Shown: piece after piece, positions 16,176-23,849 of the stretch
How the letters are laid out: each line of letters opens with the position of its first letter
Position numbering within the stretch: the stretch's first letter is position 1
Assembly: GCA_001509375.1 (NCBI GenBank)
Contig: LGFT01000033.1
Coordinates: 1 to 40,648, forward strand
Origin: Methanothrix harundinacea
GTDB taxonomy: Archaea > Halobacteriota > Methanosarcinia > Methanotrichales > Methanotrichaceae
Length of the DNA: 40,648 nt
Direction: 5' to 3'
Program-made: the position numbers and the translations under genes
Notes under the pieces: model-generated
Told to the model about the DNA's origin: nothing
Databases searched by the model: none
Seen by the model: only the letters and a program-made list of their open reading frames with translations

Positions 16176-16436
16176 ATGGCAGCTGAAAATGTGATTAAGC
16201 AGTGCGTCGAAGTTTTAGAGCACATAATAAGCGACGATACCGTTCCCAGAAACATAAGGCGCTCTGCAGAGAGCGTAAAGTCAACCCTTCTTAACGAGGA
16301 AGACTCCAAGGCGATCAGAGCTGCATCCGCCATATCAATCCTGGACGAGATAAGCAACGATCCAAACATACCCCTTCACACCAGAACCCTGATCTGGAAC
16401 GTCGCCAGTCAGCTCGAGACGGTCCCCGTCGAATGA
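16176..16436 (+). CDS. UPF0147 family protein
   Basis: An 86-residue, all-helical archaeal protein. The family pattern is clear: [19 protein letters not shown] near residues 13-31, [22 protein letters not shown] in the middle, and [20 protein letters not shown] at the C-terminus. It has no signal peptide or membrane segment. ATG 16176 follows GGTGA. A GTTTAAATA block about 75 bases upstream (16093-16101) may be its TATA element. It reads toward the origin region and is separated from orc1 by about 1 kb of non-coding DNA. Biochemical role unknown in all archaea as far as I know. Confidence 0.9.
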   Translation: MAAENVIKQCVEVLEHIISDDTVPRNIRRSAESVKSTLLNEEDSKAIRAASAISILDEISNDPNIPLHTRTLIWNVASQLETVPVE

Positions 16437-16713
16437 CCTGTCAAGGGACGATCGGCCAAAAAGAATCGGATAATGGGCGATATTGGCTCGAATCGAGTTA
16501 TGTTCTAAGTTGTATTCTAATTCCAACCCATTTTCTGATAAATAACGAATCAGGTATAAAATCTGAGATGAAGTCTCTTAATCCAACATGAGGGTGGTCT
16601 AAGCCTTTCTATATCGAAACCCCATGAATACCCTTTTAGGAGTGCATTATAAAAACGGTTTGATTTTAAGTATTGCCCCCCACATCCATTCGGTTCATTC
16701 ATATAGAGCTTCA

Positions 16714-16750
16714 ACGCTTAGAGATCTAGAAATTTCACGCTTAGAGATCT
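16714..16750. repeat. 14-bp direct repeat in the origin
   Basis: ACGCTTAGAGATCT occurs at 16714-16727 and again at 16737-16750, 23 bases start to start, just left of the ORB cluster. It does not resemble an ORB and has no assigned role. Confidence 0.7.
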
Positions 16751-16783
16751 GGCGCATTCATCTCGGAAGCCCAGCTGGCTGTA

Positions 16784-16806
16784 ACCCCTTTATTTCCACT
16801 CGAAAA
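16784..16806 (-). repeat. ORB box 1 of the origin
   Basis: Forward sequence ACCCCTTTATTTCCACTCGA; on the minus strand TCGAGTGGAAATAAAGGGGT. One mismatch in the palindromic core relative to TCCAGTGGA. Confidence 0.75.
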
Positions 16807-16814
16807 ACCCCCCA

Positions 16815-16837
16815 ACCCCATCATTTCCACTAGAACT
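16815..16837 (-). repeat. ORB box 2 of the origin
   Basis: Forward sequence ACCCCATCATTTCCACTAGA, same orientation as box 1 and 31 bases away start to start, about three helical turns, so two Orc1 molecules could bind on the same face. Confidence 0.75.
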
Positions 16838-16962
16838 ATGGAGCCGGAACCCCTCCGTGACATCCCGGCGCGGAAACAGATTTATGGCGGGAGGAATCTA
16901 CACAAGAAATAAAAAAATTATCAATATTTTAACTATTAAAACAAAACTCTCCCGATTGCTCA

Positions 16963-16985
16963 ACCCTAATATTTCTACTGGAACA
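16963..16985 (-). repeat. ORB box 3 of the origin (degenerate)
   Basis: Forward sequence ACCCTAATATTTCTACTGGA keeps the ACTGGA half and a shortened C-string, with two deviations from the consensus. Confidence 0.6.
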
Positions 16986-16989
16986 CAAA

Positions 16990-17012
16990 ACCCCATCATT
17001 TCCACTGGAAAC
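16990..17012 (-). repeat. ORB box 4 of the origin
   Basis: Forward sequence ACCCCATCATTTCCACTGGA followed by AAC, the best match of the left cluster, immediately left of the AT-rich core and 27 bases from box 3. Confidence 0.8.
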
Positions 17013-17310
17013 TTGCAATGTGGATATGCTCTGATCTCTATACGGAAAGCTGAATCTTAAATGTGGCCCTCCAATATGAATGAAGAGCATAAATCGAGAG
17101 AAACATTTTATAGCATTTATTTAATAAATAACTGATCGTAGCTGGATCTTAAATTAATCTTTTCCACCATTGCTGGTTTTTTAAAGATATGTATATTTAT
17201 GATTGCCCAATGTAAATACAATCAGAATCTTTAAGTATGATTAGTGAGTTAACGACTAATGGCTATATCTATATTGATTTACATTACACAACTCAAAGGT
17301 ATATCTCTTA

Positions 17311-17331
17311 TTCCAGTAGAAATAAAGGGGT
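17311..17331 (+). repeat. ORB box 5 of the origin, opposite orientation
   Basis: TTCCAGTAGAAATAAAGGGG followed by T and a further GGGGGG run. It points away from the AT-rich core, opposite to boxes 1-4, giving the inverted arrangement typical of archaeal origins. A degenerate copy, GCAGTAGAAATGG, follows at 17341. Confidence 0.75.
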
Positions 17332-17424
17332 AGGGGGGTTGCAGTAGAAATGGCGGTTCCATACCGCAACTCTTAATAACAGATAGAATGTATTTTGTTT
17401 TTTGTCTGGGGGATTTGGTCTTTC

Positions 17425-18645
17425 ATGTCGGGCGGATTATTTGCTGACCTCTTAAAAAAGGGGGAAATATTTGCGTGCAGAGATGTGCTTCGTTCCAGCT
17501 ATACACCTTCAGAGCTTCCCCATAGGGAAGATCAGATCAATGGCATGGCCTCTATTTTGGTCCCAGCTCTCAGGGGCGAGACTCCTTCTAATGTCCTGAT
17601 ATATGGGAAGACTGGGACGGGGAAGACCGCCGTGGCCAAATACGTCGGTTCGGAGCTGGAGGCTGCGGGGGGGGATGGCAGCTCAAAATGCTCTTTTATC
17701 TACATCAACTGCGAGGTCATCGATACGCAGTATAGGGTTTTGGCCCATCTCGCTCGCTGTTTTGGGAGAGAAGTCCCCATGACCGGCTGGCCCACAGATC
17801 AGGTATACGAGGAGGTGAGAAAGTCCCTGGACGAGGACCACCGCATGGTGGTCATGGTTCTCGACGAGGTCGACAAGTTGACGAGGAAGGGGGACGATAT
17901 CCTCTACAACCTGACGAGGATCAACTCGGACCTGGATCAGGCCGGAGTCAGCTTGATAGGGATCTCCAACGACCTGAAGTTCACGGACTTCCTGGACCCG
18001 AGGGTCAAAAGCTCCCTTGGGGAGGACGAGATAATCTTTCCGCCCTACAACGCTGAGCAGATCAGCGATATACTCCAGCAGAGAGCTTCGATGGCCTTTA
18101 AGCCCAGTGTCCTGGCTGAAGACGTGATTCCCCTCTGCTCGGCTCTCGCAGCCCAGGAGCACGGCGACGCCCGGAGGGCTCTGGACCTCCTGAGGGTCTC
18201 GGGGGAGCTGGCAGAGCGGGTGGGTTCCGATCGGGTGACGGAGGATCACGTTCGATCCGCCCGGGCGAAGATAGAACGCGACCGGGTGAGAGAGGTGGTG
18301 ATGACCCTTCCGACCCAGTCCAAGCTCGTCCTCTACAGCGTCCTCCTCCTGGAGGAGCAAGGGATAAAGAACGTCACCACTGGGGCTGTTTACGGTATGT
18401 ACAAGCAGCTCTGCCCTCTGGTGGACCTCGATTACCTGACCCACCGGCGGATCGCCGATCTGATCGCGGAGCTCGACATGCTGGGGATCATTCACACCGT
18501 GGTGGTGAGCAAGGGCAGGTATGGAAGGACGAAAGAGATCTCACTTTCCATATCCCTCGCAAAGCTCAAAGCTATGATCTTGGATGACTACAGGCTCAAG
18601 GACCTCATCGGCGGCACCTCTTCGGTCCAGAGCAGATGGGGCTGA
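17425..18645 (+). CDS. orc1: Origin-binding initiator Orc1/Cdc6
   Basis: AAA+ replication initiator that binds ORB boxes and helps load the MCM helicase. From ATG 17425 the protein has 406 residues: LPHREDQINGMASILVPAL, Walker A GKTGTGKT at 61-68, Walker B MVLDEVDKL with DE at about 147-148, sensor-1 GISNDLKF, arginine-finger region DPRVKSSL, sensor-2 GDARRALDLLR near 250, and a C-terminal winged helix (about 290-400) with VYGMYKQLC and YGRTKEIS. A TTG at 17395 would add ten unconserved residues. GGGGG about 11 bases upstream is the best SD candidate. The gene reads away from the ORB cluster that it is expected to recognise. Confidence 0.95.
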   Translation: MSGGLFADLLKKGEIFACRDVLRSSYTPSELPHREDQINGMASILVPALRGETPSNVLIYGKTGTGKTAVAKYVGSELEAAGGDGSSKCSFIYINCEVIDTQYRVLAHLARCFGREVPMTGWPTDQVYEEVRKSLDEDHRMVVMVLDEVDKLTRKGDDILYNLTRINSDLDQAGVSLIGISNDLKFTDFLDPRVKSSLGEDEIIFPPYNAEQISDILQQRASMAFKPSVLAEDVIPLCSALAAQEHGDARRALDLLRVSGELAERVGSDRVTEDHVRSARAKIERDRVREVVMTLPTQSKLVLYSVLLLEEQGIKNVTTGAVYGMYKQLCPLVDLDYLTHRRIADLIAELDMLGIIHTVVVSKGRYGRTKEISLSISLAKLKAMILDDYRLKDLIGGTSSVQSRWG

Positions 18646-18740
18646 CTGCGGGGCGACCTGCCCCTTCGTCTAAGAACTATATGGGCGCCTTTAATGAGCG
18701 CCTCAAAATCGACTAAGACGAGAAAGAAGAAGCGAGAAGT

Positions 18741-18811
18741 GCGCCGACCGGGATTCGAACCCGGGTTTAGGCGTTGGCAACGCCTAGTGATAACCACTAC
18801 ACTATCGGCGC
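18741..18811 (-). tRNA. tRNA-Gly (anticodon GCC)
   Basis: On the minus strand a 71-base cloverleaf: acceptor 5' strand GCGCCGA pairs with the 3' strand TCGGCGC, the D-arm contains AGTGGTT, the anticodon arm GGCGT/TGCCAA/CGCC has anticodon GCC (forward bases 18776-18778), and the T-arm has GGTTCGAATCC. No CCA is encoded. No intron is seen in the anticodon loop. Confidence 0.95.
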
Positions 18812-18996
18812 TCTGTAATGTGCCGCCACACACCCCATAACGTTCCAGCGTAAAAACATTGCGGGCAGGCGGCTCCCTGGAAGCCGTAATCCGTTTTTCA
18901 TAGGCCTCTTTTCATAGTCCTTTCATCCTCGCGGGGTTGCACATCTTTTATCTATCATCAACTTCAAATTTGAGGTCGCGTTGGTGGTGTACTCTC

Positions 18997-19896
18997 GTGT
19001 ACGACGTCATAATCATCGGGGCGGGCCCGGCTGGTCTAACCGCCGGGATGTACTGTGCCAGGGGCGGGAAGAAGACCCTCATCCTCGGAAGCGTCTACGG
19101 ATCCCAGCAGTCTATGGGAGGTCTTTACGAGAACTATCCGGGCTTTCCCGAAGGCATCCAGGGGATCGAGCTCTCGGAGCGGATGCTGGCTCAGGCCGAG
19201 AAGTACGGCGCAAAGGTTCATGAAGAGATGGCTACCAAGGTAGTATCCCTGAACGGCGTCTTCAGGGTCAAGACCGATAGCTGGGAGTACGAGTCGAGGG
19301 CTCTGATCCTCGCGACGGGCGCGAGCCACAGGAAGCTCTCGGTTCCCGGCGAGGAGGAATACGCGACGAGGGGCGTCTCCTACTGTGCCTACTGCGACGG
19401 CGCCCTATTTCGAAATAAGACCGCGGCCGTCATCGGATACGGAAACGGCGCAGCAAGGGCCGTTCTTTATCTAGCGGGGCTCTGTGAGAAGGTCCACCTC
19501 CTCAACGTCCGGGAGGAGCTATCGGCGGAGGCGATATACCTCGATCGGATCAATGCCCTCACCAACCTCAGCACCTCCTTTGGGGTTGAGCCGATCTCGA
19601 TCTTGGGTGACGGTTTCGTTACAGGGGTCGAGTTCAGGGCGAGGGGGAAGGTCAGGACCCTGAAGGTCGACGGCGTCTTCGTCGAGATGGGCGTGGCTCC
19701 GAACGTCAGTCTCGCCGTCGACCTCGGCATTGAGCTGACGAAGGGCGGCTTTGTAAAGGTCAATCGGCTCACCCAGGAGACGAATATCTCTGGGGTCTTT
19801 GCAGCGGGGGACGTCACCGGCGGGAGGATGCAGGTGACGACGGCCGTCGGCGCCGGGACCTCGGCAGCCATCAGCGCCATGAGGTACATTCAGTGA
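18997..19896 (+). CDS. trxB: Thioredoxin-reductase-like flavoprotein lacking the usual NADPH motif
   Basis: Low-molecular-weight thioredoxin reductase fold, 299 residues. FAD-binding YDVIIIGAGPAGLTAGMY opens the protein, the redox-active pair is CAYC (C130, C133) in VSYCAYCDGALF, and the second FAD motif is VFAAGDVTGG near 270. The NADPH domain departs from bacterial TrxB: GYGNGAA replaces GGGxSA, and NVREELSAEA stands where an HRRxxxR-type motif is expected. A different electron donor is therefore possible; Methanocaldococcus has an F420H2-dependent relative lacking the same motif. GTG 18997 follows GGTGGTG by seven bases; an in-frame start at 18937 is not supported. Confidence 0.88.
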   Translation: MYDVIIIGAGPAGLTAGMYCARGGKKTLILGSVYGSQQSMGGLYENYPGFPEGIQGIELSERMLAQAEKYGAKVHEEMATKVVSLNGVFRVKTDSWEYESRALILATGASHRKLSVPGEEEYATRGVSYCAYCDGALFRNKTAAVIGYGNGAARAVLYLAGLCEKVHLLNVREELSAEAIYLDRINALTNLSTSFGVEPISILGDGFVTGVEFRARGKVRTLKVDGVFVEMGVAPNVSLAVDLGIELTKGGFVKVNRLTQETNISGVFAAGDVTGGRMQVTTAVGAGTSAAISAMRYIQ

Positions 19897-19954
19897 ATCC
19901 GGTGGTGAAACTTTAACGAAGAAGAATCGATCCAAGCTCGATCCGTCAAGGCCT

Positions 19955-20917
19955 GTGGCGGTCTGGCGGTCGATGGACCTTTTGGACGGGGAGGCGGCGG
20001 GGTGTCTGACCATAATCCTGAGGACGAGGGGGTGCAGGTGGCGCCAGTGCACCATGTGCGGCTACGCCTTCGAGGGTGCTCCTGCCACCGAGGACGACCT
20101 GATGGTCCAGTTTTTGGCCGCCACCAAGGATCTCTCCTCCGAGGATCAGGTCGTCAAGATCTACACCAGCGGCAGCTTCCTTGACCCCGCCGAGGTCCCG
20201 GAATCGGTCAGCTCCCAGATCCTCGAGGGCCTTGCGGCCGCCGGGGTGGAGAAGCTCGTCATCGAGTCGCGGCCGGAGTATGTAACCCGTGAACGGGTTG
20301 AGGATGCGGTTTCAAGGATCAGGACGGAGGTGGCGATGGGCCTGGAGACCACAAACGACCTGGTCAGAGAACACTCCATCAGGAAGGGTTTCTCCTTCGA
20401 CGATTTCAAGCTGGCAGCGGAGGTGGTTCATGCAGCAGGTGGGTCGGTCAAGACCTACCTTCTCCTCAAGCCCCTCTTCCTCTCCGAGGGGGTGGCGATC
20501 TCCGACGCCCTCCGGTCCGCTCGGGATGCGGCCCAACACTCTGACGTCCTCTCCCTGAACCTCTCCAACATTCAGAGGGGGACCCTCATGGAGCGGATGT
20601 GGATGCAAGGAGAATATCGCCCGCCATGGCTCTGGAGCGCCGTAGAGGTATTGAAGAAGGTCACCTCGATCCCCATCATCTGCGATCCCGTGGCCGCGGG
20701 CACCAGGCGTGGCCCCTCCAACTGCGGCAGGTGCGACGAGGCGGTCGCGAAAGCGATAAGAGAGCATGCTCTCAGCCAGGACGTCGGCGTCTTCGAAGAT
20801 CTCGACTGCGGATGCAGGGCTGCCTGGGAAAAGGTGGTGGAGCTGGGGGACCTCGCCTTCGGGTCCCCACTGGGTTCGGATAAGGGAGGTGTGCAACACA
20901 TTATAAATCGCGTTTAG
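19955..20917 (+). CDS. Archaeosine biosynthesis radical SAM enzyme (RaSEA family), start uncertain
   Basis: Radical SAM protein of the group working with ArcS to make archaeosine at position 15 of archaeal tRNAs. The cluster-binding segment CRWRQCTMCGY (CX4CX2C) near the N-terminus is a family variant of the canonical CX3CX2C. It is followed by VKIYTSGSFLDP, VIESRPEYVTRE, VAMGLETTNDLVRE and LLLKPLFLSEG, and a C-terminal Cys-rich part with NCGRCD and DCGC. Coordinates begin at the first conventional codon, GTG 19955, but that is the first Val of PVAVW, a conserved internal block. The frame is open upstream as TKKNRSKLDPSR, and GGTGGTG (19901-19907) precedes TTA 19913 and ACG 19916, so initiation is probably there at a non-standard codon. 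Confidence 0.85.
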   Translation: MAVWRSMDLLDGEAAGCLTIILRTRGCRWRQCTMCGYAFEGAPATEDDLMVQFLAATKDLSSEDQVVKIYTSGSFLDPAEVPESVSSQILEGLAAAGVEKLVIESRPEYVTRERVEDAVSRIRTEVAMGLETTNDLVREHSIRKGFSFDDFKLAAEVVHAAGGSVKTYLLLKPLFLSEGVAISDALRSARDAAQHSDVLSLNLSNIQRGTLMERMWMQGEYRPPWLWSAVEVLKKVTSIPIICDPVAAGTRRGPSNCGRCDEAVAKAIREHALSQDVGVFEDLDCGCRAAWEKVVELGDLAFGSPLGSDKGGVQHIINRV

Positions 20918-21094
20918 TTCCGAGGTTCAATCTTGGAACTTTCATCAGTTCGCGACCGTAGGACTCGTCGTAGTCATGAGGTTAGTGATGAATTACAAAA
21001 ATTGCGAAATCACTTTCTAAGCAGATAGGTTGAAATATAACATATTGGATAATATTCTGGCTGAATCTTACCGATTACAGTTGGTATAAATAGC

Positions 21095-21961
21095 ATGTTC
21101 GAAACGGTTTTGGTCCCTACAGATTTCTCTAAGTATTCGCAGAAAGTCCTCGAGTGCGTCGTCGGGTTGCCTGGAACAAAAAAGGTCGTCCTCCTCCATG
21201 TCATCAGTCCTGTAGATCCTTTGTCTAGGGTTTTGGGTCCCAGATCCAAGCTAGAAGAACAGAAGAAAAAGCTCGGAGAGCAGGCAAAGATTCTGGAGTC
21301 TCAGGGGTTCGAAGTCTGTCAGAGGGTTGAGCCGGTTCTGGGAGGCGATATCTTCAGAAGGATCCAGGCAGTTTCCGACGAAGAGGGAGTCAACCTGGTG
21401 GTAATGGCTGCCCGAGGCAAAGGCTTCGTCCAGAACATGCTCCTCGGAAACGTGGCCAAAAACACCCTCCTGTATGGTGACAAGCACCTCTTGCTTATGC
21501 GCTACAAGATGCTGGAAGAAGGTGGGGCCCATCTTGAAAAGTATTGTTCCACGATATTCTCCAAGGTCCTTTACCCTACGGACTTCTCAGATCCATCAAA
21601 CGAGGCGATTAACGTCATCAAGGGAGTAAAGGGGATCTGTGAGGTTCTTTTACTCCACGTCGTTACCACCGGTGATAGCTGGGTGCATGTTGATGCCCAG
21701 ATGAAGGAGGCCGCCATCAAGCTCAAAGCCATCAAAGCAGATTTCGAGAGTGTCGGCATCAAGGCCTCCGTTCGGGTAGCTTTGGGCAACCCTGTCGAGG
21801 AGATAATCGAGGCCGCTGAAGAGGAGAACGTCTCCCTGGTGGCCATGAGATCTCATGGGAAAGGCTCGGCGAAGCAGCACATCGTCGGTAGCTTCTCCTA
21901 CGAAGTATCCAAGCGCGGCACGAGGCCCGTTCTCGTGTTGAGGGCAGGAAAAAGGTCTTGA
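21095..21961 (+). CDS. Universal stress protein, tandem UspA domains
   Basis: 288 residues with two UspA domains. Domain 1 starts MFETVLVPTDFSKYSQKVLE and has VVMAARGKGFVQNMLLGNVA; domain 2 starts near residue 155 with FSKVLYPTDFSDPSNEAI and ends AMRSHGKGSAKQHIVGSFSYEV, followed by PVLVL. The GxxG-(9)-GS pattern associated with ATP binding is present in domain 2 (SHGKGSAKQHIVGS) and altered in domain 1 (ARGKGFVQNMLLGN). It is a clear paralogue of the protein at 23850. ATG 21095 has no strong SD; a TATA-like ATATAAC lies around 21036-21042. No signal peptide is seen. Confidence 0.88.
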   Translation: MFETVLVPTDFSKYSQKVLECVVGLPGTKKVVLLHVISPVDPLSRVLGPRSKLEEQKKKLGEQAKILESQGFEVCQRVEPVLGGDIFRRIQAVSDEEGVNLVVMAARGKGFVQNMLLGNVAKNTLLYGDKHLLLMRYKMLEEGGAHLEKYCSTIFSKVLYPTDFSDPSNEAINVIKGVKGICEVLLLHVVTTGDSWVHVDAQMKEAAIKLKAIKADFESVGIKASVRVALGNPVEEIIEAAEEENVSLVAMRSHGKGSAKQHIVGSFSYEVSKRGTRPVLVLRAGKRS

Positions 21962-22442
21962 AATCTCCCGAACTTAGATCCCTGTCGCGCGAGGCCTTGT
22001 TACGCCAAATTTTTATTTTAATAAAAAAAATTTGCTTTGCTTTGATTTTTGTTCGAAACTTGATGACCATTTTATACTTTATTTTTTGGTGGTTTTTGGA
22101 TCCTCGGTTCTCCTACTGTTTTAAAATAGCCGTTTGACAGCGTAATATTGTTCATCCATTTGGTTTTTGGCATAGGTCATATTGAATCATCATCTTATCG
22201 GTTCCATCATTTAAAACCATAATAAATTTCTCCTCGTTTTAAAAACTTTAATAATGCTCAATATATCATTATTAACCATTATACTCTAGTTTTTGTCATT
22301 ATAAATCGTTATATTAGCTTCAACCCGGCCAGAAACAATTTTAACGGTTTTTTTGTCATTATTAATCATTATAATCGTTTATTGACCCAAAAGGACTTAA
22401 TATCAGGAGTTTAACTGGGGGCCGGTTAGTTGGAGGATATAT
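21962..22442. promoter_or_regulatory. AT-rich regulatory region upstream of the 22443 small gene
   Basis: About 480 bases without a gene, strongly AT-rich with several T-runs after the UspA stop that could end transcription. Its right half carries three direct copies of a TCATTATnAAnCnTTATA element at 22266, 22296 and 22356 (30 and 60 bases apart, start to start) and a promoter-like box at 22383-22404. The regular spacing, near three helical turns and twice that, suggests an operator array read on one face of the helix. Confidence 0.55.
22383..22404 (+). promoter_or_regulatory. Promoter box shared with the ATPase operon
   Basis: TTGACCCAAAAGGACTTAAT continues into AT. An almost identical box (TTGACCAAAAAGGTTTAATA) lies at 27202 upstream of ahaH. 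AAAAGG resembles a TFB-recognition element and the TTAATAT a TATA box. A transcript from here would start near 22425, just before the GGAGG of the 22443 gene. Confidence 0.5.
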
Positions 22443-22643
22443 ATGTCCGACACGAAAAAATCAAGATCCCAGGGAAAATGTCTTCTGTATCTGTTATGCG
22501 CTTCCATTGTGTTTCGCACAAAATGGCTTGAAGGCCATACTTCGTGGACGGGAAGGGTTTCAGATGCAGTTCCAGAAAAATCGACCTCGAGCAAGAGGAG
22601 ATCATCATCTCCTAAAAAAATGCGAGAGTCGCAAAAGGTGTAA
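22443..22643 (+). CDS. Small FRTxWLE protein, shortened paralogue of the 24719 gene
   Basis: 66 residues, with ATG 22443 six bases after a clear GGAGG. The N-terminal 45 residues align with the start of the 24719 protein: a short hydrophobic stretch CLLYLLCASIVFRTKWLE, then SDAVPEK. The second half is a basic Ser/Lys/Arg tail with no membrane segments, whereas the paralogue continues into four hydrophobic segments. It is either a decayed copy or a functional short form. A good ribosome-binding site and a dedicated promoter argue that it is translated. No known domain is recognised. Confidence 0.5.
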   Translation: MSDTKKSRSQGKCLLYLLCASIVFRTKWLEGHTSWTGRVSDAVPEKSTSSKRRSSSPKKMRESQKV

Positions 22644-22747
22644 GTTGGTATGAGCTCTGGAATCTCTCATAAATCAGATTATTTTGAGCGTTGTGGTCAT
22701 GCGATTGGAGGATAAACGAGCACAATAAACTATGGAGGATAGATTTT

Positions 22748-23800
22748 ATGGTGAGCACAGTCGACATGGGTTTGTTCGGCATCTTCTTGCTGGTACTGCT
22801 ATGCCCATTTTTCATAAAAAAAGTTGAGGAGCAGCTGGAAGCTTTCCTATTTGTGATGGGCGTATCTGCAGTAACTATAGCTAACGCCTGGCATATGGAG
22901 CTTGTGATGGAGGCCATCGAGGAGCCCATCATAAAGGGAATCGTTCCGGCGGTGTTGGTCGCTGGTCTTATATTCTACTACGGAAGATCTCACGCGCAGA
23001 GGATAATGAACGTCCTCTTGGACAAAATCCCTCTCAAGATACTGGTCTTCTTTGTAGTTGTGATTCTCGGCCTATGTGCAAGCCTGATCACGGCCATAAT
23101 TGCGGCTTTGGTGCTGGTAGAGGTGGTAAGCCTCCTGCCCCTGGACCGCAAGACTAAGATCAACCTCACGGTGGTTGCCTGTTTCTCCATCGGCCTTGGA
23201 GCGGCCCTGACCCCGGTGGGTGAGCCTCTCTCCACAATTGCCATCACCAAGCTGCAGGGTCCGCCATATCATGCCGGTTTCACCTTCTTGATTGATACGA
23301 TAGGCATGTACATAATACCTGGCGTACTGGCCTTCGGCATACTTAGCACATTCGTGGTCGGAAAAAAAACCACCGAGAAGCAGATGGATGATATGGTTGC
23401 GAAGGGTGGCGACACCCTAAGAGACGTTGCGATGAGGGGTGCAAAGGTATATCTCTTCGTTATGGCTCTCCTTCTCTTGGGGAGCGGCTTCAAGATCATC
23501 ATAGACACCTACCTGATTCACGTACCCTCGATGGTCCTCTACTGGGTTAACATGTCCTCTGCAGTGCTCGACAATGCGACCCTGACGGCGGCAGAGATCG
23601 GCCCTAGCATGCATATCGACCAGATCAAGGCCATTCTGATGGGCCTTCTCGTATCCGGAGGCATGCTCATCCCCGGCAACATTCCAAACATCATATGTGC
23701 AAACAAGATCGGCATCACCAGCAAAGAATGGGCTCGCACCGGTGTTCCCATCGGGCTTGTGACGATGCTGGTCTACTTCGGGTGGGTATTCTACATTTAA
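22748..23800 (+). CDS. DUF1646 family membrane transporter-like protein
   Basis: About 350 residues with ten or eleven hydrophobic segments. ATG 22748 follows GGAGG by nine bases; the in-frame extension to 22691 is soluble and lacks an SD. The sequence pattern IGLGAALTPVGEPLSTIAI near the middle and MLIPGNIPNIICANKIGI near the C-terminus resembles the helix-break motifs of ion-transporter (NhaD/ArsB-like) permeases, and the overall sequence fits DUF1646, a methanogen family thought to be cation transporters. The substrate is unknown. It lies between two UspA genes, a context often seen for ion-transport stress systems, and ends 49 bases before the second UspA gene, so co-transcription is likely. 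Confidence 0.82.
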   Translation: MVSTVDMGLFGIFLLVLLCPFFIKKVEEQLEAFLFVMGVSAVTIANAWHMELVMEAIEEPIIKGIVPAVLVAGLIFYYGRSHAQRIMNVLLDKIPLKILVFFVVVILGLCASLITAIIAALVLVEVVSLLPLDRKTKINLTVVACFSIGLGAALTPVGEPLSTIAITKLQGPPYHAGFTFLIDTIGMYIIPGVLAFGILSTFVVGKKTTEKQMDDMVAKGGDTLRDVAMRGAKVYLFVMALLLLGSGFKIIIDTYLIHVPSMVLYWVNMSSAVLDNATLTAAEIGPSMHIDQIKAILMGLLVSGGMLIPGNIPNIICANKIGITSKEWARTGVPIGLVTMLVYFGWVFYI

Positions 23801-23849
23801 ATTCTGAGGAGCGAATATCCGAGGATAAACTGATGCGAGGATGGTTATA

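Larger units (their letters stand above)
16437..17424. other. Chromosomal replication origin region (oriC) next to orc1
   Basis: 988 bases with no credible gene. It contains four leftward ORB boxes (16784, 16815, 16963, 16990), one rightward ORB at 17311 with a second degenerate rightward copy at 17339, and between the two groups an AT-rich core (about 17040-17300) rich in TTTATT/AATAA that fits a duplex-unwinding element. A 14-bp direct repeat lies at 16714-16750. The convergence of inverted ORBs, an AT-rich core and an adjacent orc1/cdc6 gene is the accepted signature of archaeal origins (Sulfolobus, haloarchaea, methanogens). The start of replication itself is inferred. Confidence 0.85.

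Noticed and set aside
16624-17060. Short open frames inside the origin region
   Set aside because: They run through the ORB boxes, have no SD or codon bias, and match no family pattern; better explained as chance frames in non-coding DNA.
16784-17360. A CRISPR-like array
   Set aside because: The repeats are spaced irregularly (27 to about 300 bases), occur in both orientations and match ORB boxes; there are no unique spacers of constant length and no cas genes.
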